Assembly (NCBI GenBank): GCA_002321395.1
Contig: DCMK01000024.1
Span: 7,215 to 33,153 of the forward strand
Direction: 5' to 3'
Source of the DNA: Caryophanales bacterium UBA1624
Lineage (GTDB): Bacteria; Bacillota_I; Bacilli_A; RFN20; CAG-826
DNA: 25,939 nt
Shown here: positions 22,354 to 25,939 of the stretch, piece by piece
How the letters are laid out: every line of letters starts with the position of its first letter
Position numbering within the stretch: the stretch's first letter is position 1
Position numbers and translations under genes: made by a program
Notes under the pieces: generated by a model
What the model was told of the DNA's origin: nothing
Seen by the model: the letters and a program-made list of their open reading frames with translations, nothing else
The model's database searches: none

Positions 22354-23448
22354 ATGAAACCATTGACCCAAAACGAGCTTCTCTCCGCGATTTCCCGCTT
22401 CTCTTTTGAAGGAGAGCTCCTTTCCATCGAAGAAAACCACAACGGGCACATCAACGACACCTTCGTTTTGTCCTTCCGTCAAGAAGATGGAGGGAAGAAA
22501 CGCTACGTTTTTCAAAGGGTCAACACGAACGTTTTCCCCCACATCGAGGGCGTGATGGCCAACATCGACTCTGTGCTTTCCTACATGGAAGGGAAGATCC
22601 TCCATTGCGGGGGCGATCTTACCCGCGAGAAATTGACCCTGATCCGCACGAAGGACGGGCGATCCTATTTCGAAGACGGAGTGGATTCCTTCTTCCGCGC
22701 CTACGCTTATTTGGAAGGCAGCCGTTCCTACAATTCCGCCTCCGCGGAAATCTTCGGGAAATCCGGATATGCCTTTGGGAAATTCCAGCATGATCTAGAC
22801 GGCTTCCCCGCGGAGAAGCTGTTTGAGGTCATCCCTCACTTCCACGACACCCCAAAACGCTTCTTGGATCTGAAGCAGGCCATCGCGGGCGCGAGCCCAG
22901 AACGAAAGCGGCAAGCGGAAGAAGCGATTGCTTGGGCGCTGTCCCACGAAAACGTCGCTTCCTTCTTAACGGGCAAAAACCTCCCCATCCGAGTCACCCA
23001 CAACGACACCAAACTCAACAACGTCTTGTTCTTCGAAGACGGGAAGAGCTGCGTGATCGATTTGGACACCATCATGCCGGGCCTTTCCCTTTATGATTTC
23101 GGGGATTCGATCCGCTTCGGGGCCAACACAGCCGTCGAAGACGAAAAGGACCTATCGAAAGTGAAACTCGATTTGGAATATTTCTCCTCCTACGCGAAGG
23201 GTTACCTCTCCGGGGCCCAAGGAAGCCTCCAAAGGGCAGAAATCGAGCTTTTCCCCGAAGCGGGCATAACATTGACTTACGAATGCGGAATCCGCTTCTT
23301 GGCGGATTTCCTCCAAGGAGATACCTATTTCAAAACATCCTATCCTGACCACAACCTCGTTCGGGCGAAGGACCAATTCGCTTTGGTGGACGACATGGAG
23401 AAGAAACTCCCTGAGATGAGAAGAATCGTCTTCGGCCTCCTTCAATGA
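22354..23448 (+). CDS. nahK: N-acetylhexosamine 1-kinase-like protein (aminoglycoside-phosphotransferase fold)
   Basis: Probable anomeric kinase making GlcNAc-1-phosphate or GalNAc-1-phosphate, a step in use of mucin and milk-type glycans. At 364 aa it is close to the bifidobacterial NahK (about 359 aa). The APH-fold hallmarks are an N-terminal ENHNGHINDTF nucleotide-binding strand pair, YVFQRVNTNVF, the catalytic loop VTHNDTKLNNVLF with Asp218, and the metal-binding CVIDLDTIMPG with Asp236, followed by LYDFGDSIRFG, the arrangement typical of the NahK branch. The ribosome binding site is weak. It stands alone on the plus strand, convergent with nagA, and the two share a short terminator region. 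A different sugar substrate within this kinase family remains possible. Confidence 0.83.
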   Translation: MKPLTQNELLSAISRFSFEGELLSIEENHNGHINDTFVLSFRQEDGGKKRYVFQRVNTNVFPHIEGVMANIDSVLSYMEGKILHCGGDLTREKLTLIRTKDGRSYFEDGVDSFFRAYAYLEGSRSYNSASAEIFGKSGYAFGKFQHDLDGFPAEKLFEVIPHFHDTPKRFLDLKQAIAGASPERKRQAEEAIAWALSHENVASFLTGKNLPIRVTHNDTKLNNVLFFEDGKSCVIDLDTIMPGLSLYDFGDSIRFGANTAVEDEKDLSKVKLDLEYFSSYAKGYLSGAQGSLQRAEIELFPEAGITLTYECGIRFLADFLQGDTYFKTSYPDHNLVRAKDQFALVDDMEKKLPEMRRIVFGLLQ

Positions 23449-23470
23449 AAAAGCCACCCTACCGGGTGGC
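23448..23470 (-). terminator. Intrinsic terminator of the nagA transcript
   Basis: GCCACCC and GGGTGGC form a perfect 7-bp stem over a 4-base loop. On the minus strand TTTTT follows at 23452-23448. On the plus strand no T run follows, so it serves nagA rather than nahK, whose stop codon it touches. Confidence 0.85.
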
Positions 23471-23487
23471 AAAGCATCCTTAGCCCC

Positions 23488-24636
23488 TTATCGCCGGTAA
23501 GCGACTTCTCCATTCACCACGGTCATAAGAACGTGGAAAGAGGAATCAAGAACCGCGAAGGAGGCTTTTTTTCCGACTTCGATGCTCCCGTAATCTTTCT
23601 CCAAACCGAGGTTTTTTGCAGGGTTCAAGCTAACCAGGTTGATGAGGTCGGAGTAGGTATAGCCAAACTTCCCCGCAATGGGGAAAACGTTCCTCAGCCC
23701 CTGATCCAAACGGAGGATCGAAGCCGCGATGGTTTCATCTGCTAGGCGGGCGACCCCTCCGGAGACATGGATTTTCTGCGATCCGAGATGAGCTTCAGCT
23801 CCTTCCGGAAGGTATTTCGCTTCGCAGGAATCGGAAATCATCACCACGTCCTGCTTCTTTTTGGACTTGAACATCAACGCCAAAGCGTCGGGGCAAACGT
23901 GGTAGGTATCGCAGATGATCTCGGTTTTCACGCCGTCTTGGAGCAGCCCTTCCCCCGTGATCCCGGGCTCGCGATGGTGGAAGCCACGCTGGGCGTTGAA
24001 AAGGTGCGTCACGCAGCGGAGACCCTTGGAGATGCCTTTTTTAAAGACTTCCGAAGTCGCATCGCTGTGGCCAATGGACGGGGTGATGCCGTGGGCAAGG
24101 CAATAGGAGAGGAAAGAGGAATCCTCGTCGTTTTCGTAAGCGAAGGTAATGAGGCGAATATTGTCTCCGCTGGCAAGGTGAAAACGCTCGAGCAACGAAA
24201 CGTCCGGCTTTTTGATGAACGAGGGGTCCTGCGCCCCTTTATGGGCTTTGGAAATGAAAGGCCCCTCCAAATGGAGGCCCAAGATTTCCGCGCCCGTATG
24301 AGGGGCTTTTTTATATTCGGATACACATTGGCAGGAGCGGAGGATTTTCTCCTCGCTTTCGGTCATCGTCGTCGCCAAAAAGCCCGTCACGCCTTCTTGT
24401 ACGAGGGCATCGGCCATGGTTTGGAGGGAGGAAATCTCCCCATCCATCACATCGCGCCCCTTCGCCCCGTGGATATGCTCATCCAAGAAACCAGGGCACA
24501 CGTAATACTGCTGCCCTTCCAAAAGGGAAAGGTCGGGTGCGGAAAGGGAAACGATTTGATCCCCCAAGAAAGACAAATCGCCTTTTTTGACCCCGTCGGG
24601 GAAGACGAGGTTCACGTTTTTGAATCCTTGAGTCAT
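23488..24636 (-). CDS. nagA: N-acetylglucosamine-6-phosphate deacetylase
   Basis: Cytoplasmic metal-dependent amidohydrolase that removes acetate from GlcNAc-6-phosphate (some family members act on GalNAc-6-phosphate). The 382-aa length is normal. Family motifs appear in order: PGFLDEHIHG, GLHLEGPFIS (metal-binding Glu), SIGHSDAT, CVTHLFNAQRGFHHREPG, the IICDTYHVCPDAL substrate segment, and the catalytic Asp in MISDSCEA. The C terminus, NPAKNLGLEKDYGSIEVGKKA, is the typical amidohydrolase end. ATG 24636 is chosen because AAGGGAG lies 5 bases upstream. It starts 2 bp after the TAA of the kinase gene, so the two are co-transcribed and probably translationally coupled. Confidence 0.95.
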   Translation of the reverse strand: MTQGFKNVNLVFPDGVKKGDLSFLGDQIVSLSAPDLSLLEGQQYYVCPGFLDEHIHGAKGRDVMDGEISSLQTMADALVQEGVTGFLATTMTESEEKILRSCQCVSEYKKAPHTGAEILGLHLEGPFISKAHKGAQDPSFIKKPDVSLLERFHLASGDNIRLITFAYENDEDSSFLSYCLAHGITPSIGHSDATSEVFKKGISKGLRCVTHLFNAQRGFHHREPGITGEGLLQDGVKTEIICDTYHVCPDALALMFKSKKKQDVVMISDSCEAKYLPEGAEAHLGSQKIHVSGGVARLADETIAASILRLDQGLRNVFPIAGKFGYTYSDLINLVSLNPAKNLGLEKDYGSIEVGKKASFAVLDSSFHVLMTVVNGEVAYRR

Positions 24637-24638
24637 GT

Positions 24639-25939
24639 TTACTCCCTTGCGAAGCAAAGCAGATTGCCGATGGCGGTGGCTTCGGAGGGTCCTCTGCGGA
24701 CGGGTAGCCCGGTTTCCTTTTCCGTCAAGGAATTGAGGATTTCCGCGTTTACGCCGCCACCGAATACGCAGATCGCTTTCACTTTGGACCCCGTCAGCTT
24801 CTCCATATTCGCGATTGCCCCTTTGTAGCCAAGGGCGAGTGAATGATAAACGGAATAGAACAATTCGCCATAGGTTTTCGGATTCTCATGGCCTTTTTCC
24901 GCGAGCAGCGACTCCACGCATTCCTTCATGGACTCAGGATTGCTGAGGCGCCCATCGGTGACGTCGAAAACGCCAGGATAAGACATGCTCCTCTCCGCGC
25001 TGGCGGTGATTTCAGGGAAGGAAGAGATCTTCAGCTCGTCTTTGAGGCGATTGACGATCCACATCCCCATGATGTTTTGAAGGAAACGCACCTCCCCGGG
25101 GTGGCTGAGCTCATTGGTGAACCCCGCCTGATACGCCGCTTCAGAGATGATCGGAGAAGGCAGTACCCTCCCCAACAAGCTCCAAGTTCCGCTGGAAAGA
25201 AGGACATCCCCCTCTTGAGCGCCGGAGGCAAAGAAAGCGGCGGCGGTATCGTGCTCTAAGGTCGCGTAGACTTCGCAGTCATAGCCGACCTCGTTTTGGA
25301 TTTCCTGCAAAAGGAAGCCGAGTTTCGTCCCGGCGGGGACGATGGGGGCCAGCAAAGATTCATCGATGCCGAGGGCGGAGAAGACTTCTTTGCAGGGAGT
25401 CCCGCTTCTTTCGTCCAGCAAAGCACTGGTGGAAAGGGAGGAAAGCTCATTTTGCTTTACCCCAGTCAGCAAATAGCAAAGATAGCTGGGCAGCATCATG
25501 AAGGTCTTCGCCTTCGCGAGCTTCCCGCTTTGCTTATCGCAGTAGAGCTGATAGGCGGAATCGAAGTTCTGAGGAAAAACCCCCGTGGCGAGGAAAAGCC
25601 CTTCCGGAGTCATGAAATCCTTTTGCGCTTGGAAGGTGCGGACGTCGCGGTAAGACTGGACCAAGCCGATGCGCTCATCGTTTCGATCCAGCAAAGCGTA
25701 ATCGACGCCGAAGCAATCGATGCCCATGGAAGAAGGGACCTTCCCCAGCTCCTTGGCTTTCTTCATGCCGGCGAGGATCTCCTTGAAAAGAACATCGACG
25801 TCCCAATGGCAATGCCCCTCCCCTTCTTGGATCAGGGGCGTCCGGAACCGGTAAATCTCTTCCAAAGCCAGTTCCCCGTTCTGATAGTGGGCGAGGATGT
25901 GGCGGGCGCTGGTGGCGCCGATGTCGACGGCGAGGAAAT
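24639..25939 (-). CDS. Rhamnulokinase-family (FGGY) sugar kinase, N-terminal few residues cut by the window
   Basis: Phosphorylates a ketose at O1, most likely L-rhamnulose or L-fuculose. The frame stays open to the window edge: upstream of the first candidate start it reads FLAVDIGATSARHILAHYQ, the phosphate-1 motif of the FGGY fold, so only a few residues are missing. Rhamnulokinase-type features are IDCFGVDYALLD, SYRDVRT, FDSAYQLY, LEHDTAAAFFA, VLLSSGTWSLLGR, the FLQNIMGMWIVNRLKDE block, and GGGVNAEILN near the end. The match to E. coli RhaB is continuous, but rhaA and rhaD are not present here while a fucI gene lies about 6 kb away. A fuculokinase role is therefore possible, and no symbol is given. 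It is the first visible gene of an operon with nagA. Confidence 0.88.
   Translation of the reverse strand, partial: FLAVDIGATSARHILAHYQNGELALEEIYRFRTPLIQEGEGHCHWDVDVLFKEILAGMKKAKELGKVPSSMGIDCFGVDYALLDRNDERIGLVQSYRDVRTFQAQKDFMTPEGLFLATGVFPQNFDSAYQLYCDKQSGKLAKAKTFMMLPSYLCYLLTGVKQNELSSLSTSALLDERSGTPCKEVFSALGIDESLLAPIVPAGTKLGFLLQEIQNEVGYDCEVYATLEHDTAAAFFASGAQEGDVLLSSGTWSLLGRVLPSPIISEAAYQAGFTNELSHPGEVRFLQNIMGMWIVNRLKDELKISSFPEITASAERSMSYPGVFDVTDGRLSNPESMKECVESLLAEKGHENPKTYGELFYSVYHSLALGYKGAIANMEKLTGSKVKAICVFGGGVNAEILNSLTEKETGLPVRRGPSEATAIGNLLCFARE

Noticed and set aside
1..25939. CRISPR arrays, insertion sequences, integrases or phage genes
   Set aside because: No regularly spaced repeats, transposase or integrase motifs, or terminal inverted repeats were seen. 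The tRNA genes show no adjacent integrase or duplicated 3' end.

Overview
The window carries the accessory carbohydrate genes of a Gram-positive-type bacterium, most likely an uncultured gut-associated member of the Bacillota (Bacilli/Erysipelotrichia-like). Support for this: Sec/SPII lipoproteins serve as extracellular enzymes and ABC binding proteins; ribosome binding sites are AGGAG-type; cre-like/LacI-type operators are present; and the ABC ATPase is MsmX-like. TGA is used as a stop codon many times (for example the ATGA overlaps at 8215, 11397 and 13487), so this is genetic code 11 and not a mycoplasma code. By eye the base composition is moderately GC-rich for that group. The exact taxon cannot be fixed from the sequence.

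Left part (1-16975): the 3' end of a LacI-family regulator gene is followed by a palindromic operator and a nine-gene same-strand operon. In order it encodes a beta-helix glycosidase lipoprotein with two discoidin-like domains, a large repeat-containing lipoprotein of unknown function, a sugar-binding lipoprotein, two CUT1 permeases, two different GH65 phosphorylases, one polypeptide fusing a complete beta-phosphoglucomutase to a complete MsmX-type ABC ATPase, and a second beta-helix glycosidase lipoprotein. Most junctions are 4-bp overlaps or gaps under 60 bp, and the operon ends in a bidirectional terminator. The inferred scheme is: surface glycosidases cut an unidentified polysaccharide, the binding protein and permeases import the oligosaccharides using ATP hydrolysed by the fused ATPase, the GH65 enzymes release beta-glucose-1-phosphate by phosphorolysis, and the fused mutase turns it into glucose-6-phosphate. 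The mutase-ATPase fusion is the most notable item in the window.

Middle part (16979-19707): on the minus strand lie an L-fucose isomerase gene (fucI) and a cytidylate-kinase-like gene. A divergent intergenic region then holds two cre/LacI-type palindromes bracketing a good sigma-70-type promoter.

Right part (19708-25939): a plus-strand gene encodes an alpha/beta-hydrolase joined to about ten membrane helices. It is followed by minus-strand tRNA-Arg(CCG) and tRNA-Leu(CAG), a plus-strand N-acetylhexosamine 1-kinase-like gene (nahK), and a convergent minus-strand pair of nagA and a rhamnulokinase-family gene cut by the window edge. FucI, NahK and NagA, with the deoxysugar-type kinase, suggest use of host-type glycans (fucose, GlcNAc/GalNAc), alongside the separate alpha-glucoside phosphorolysis locus.
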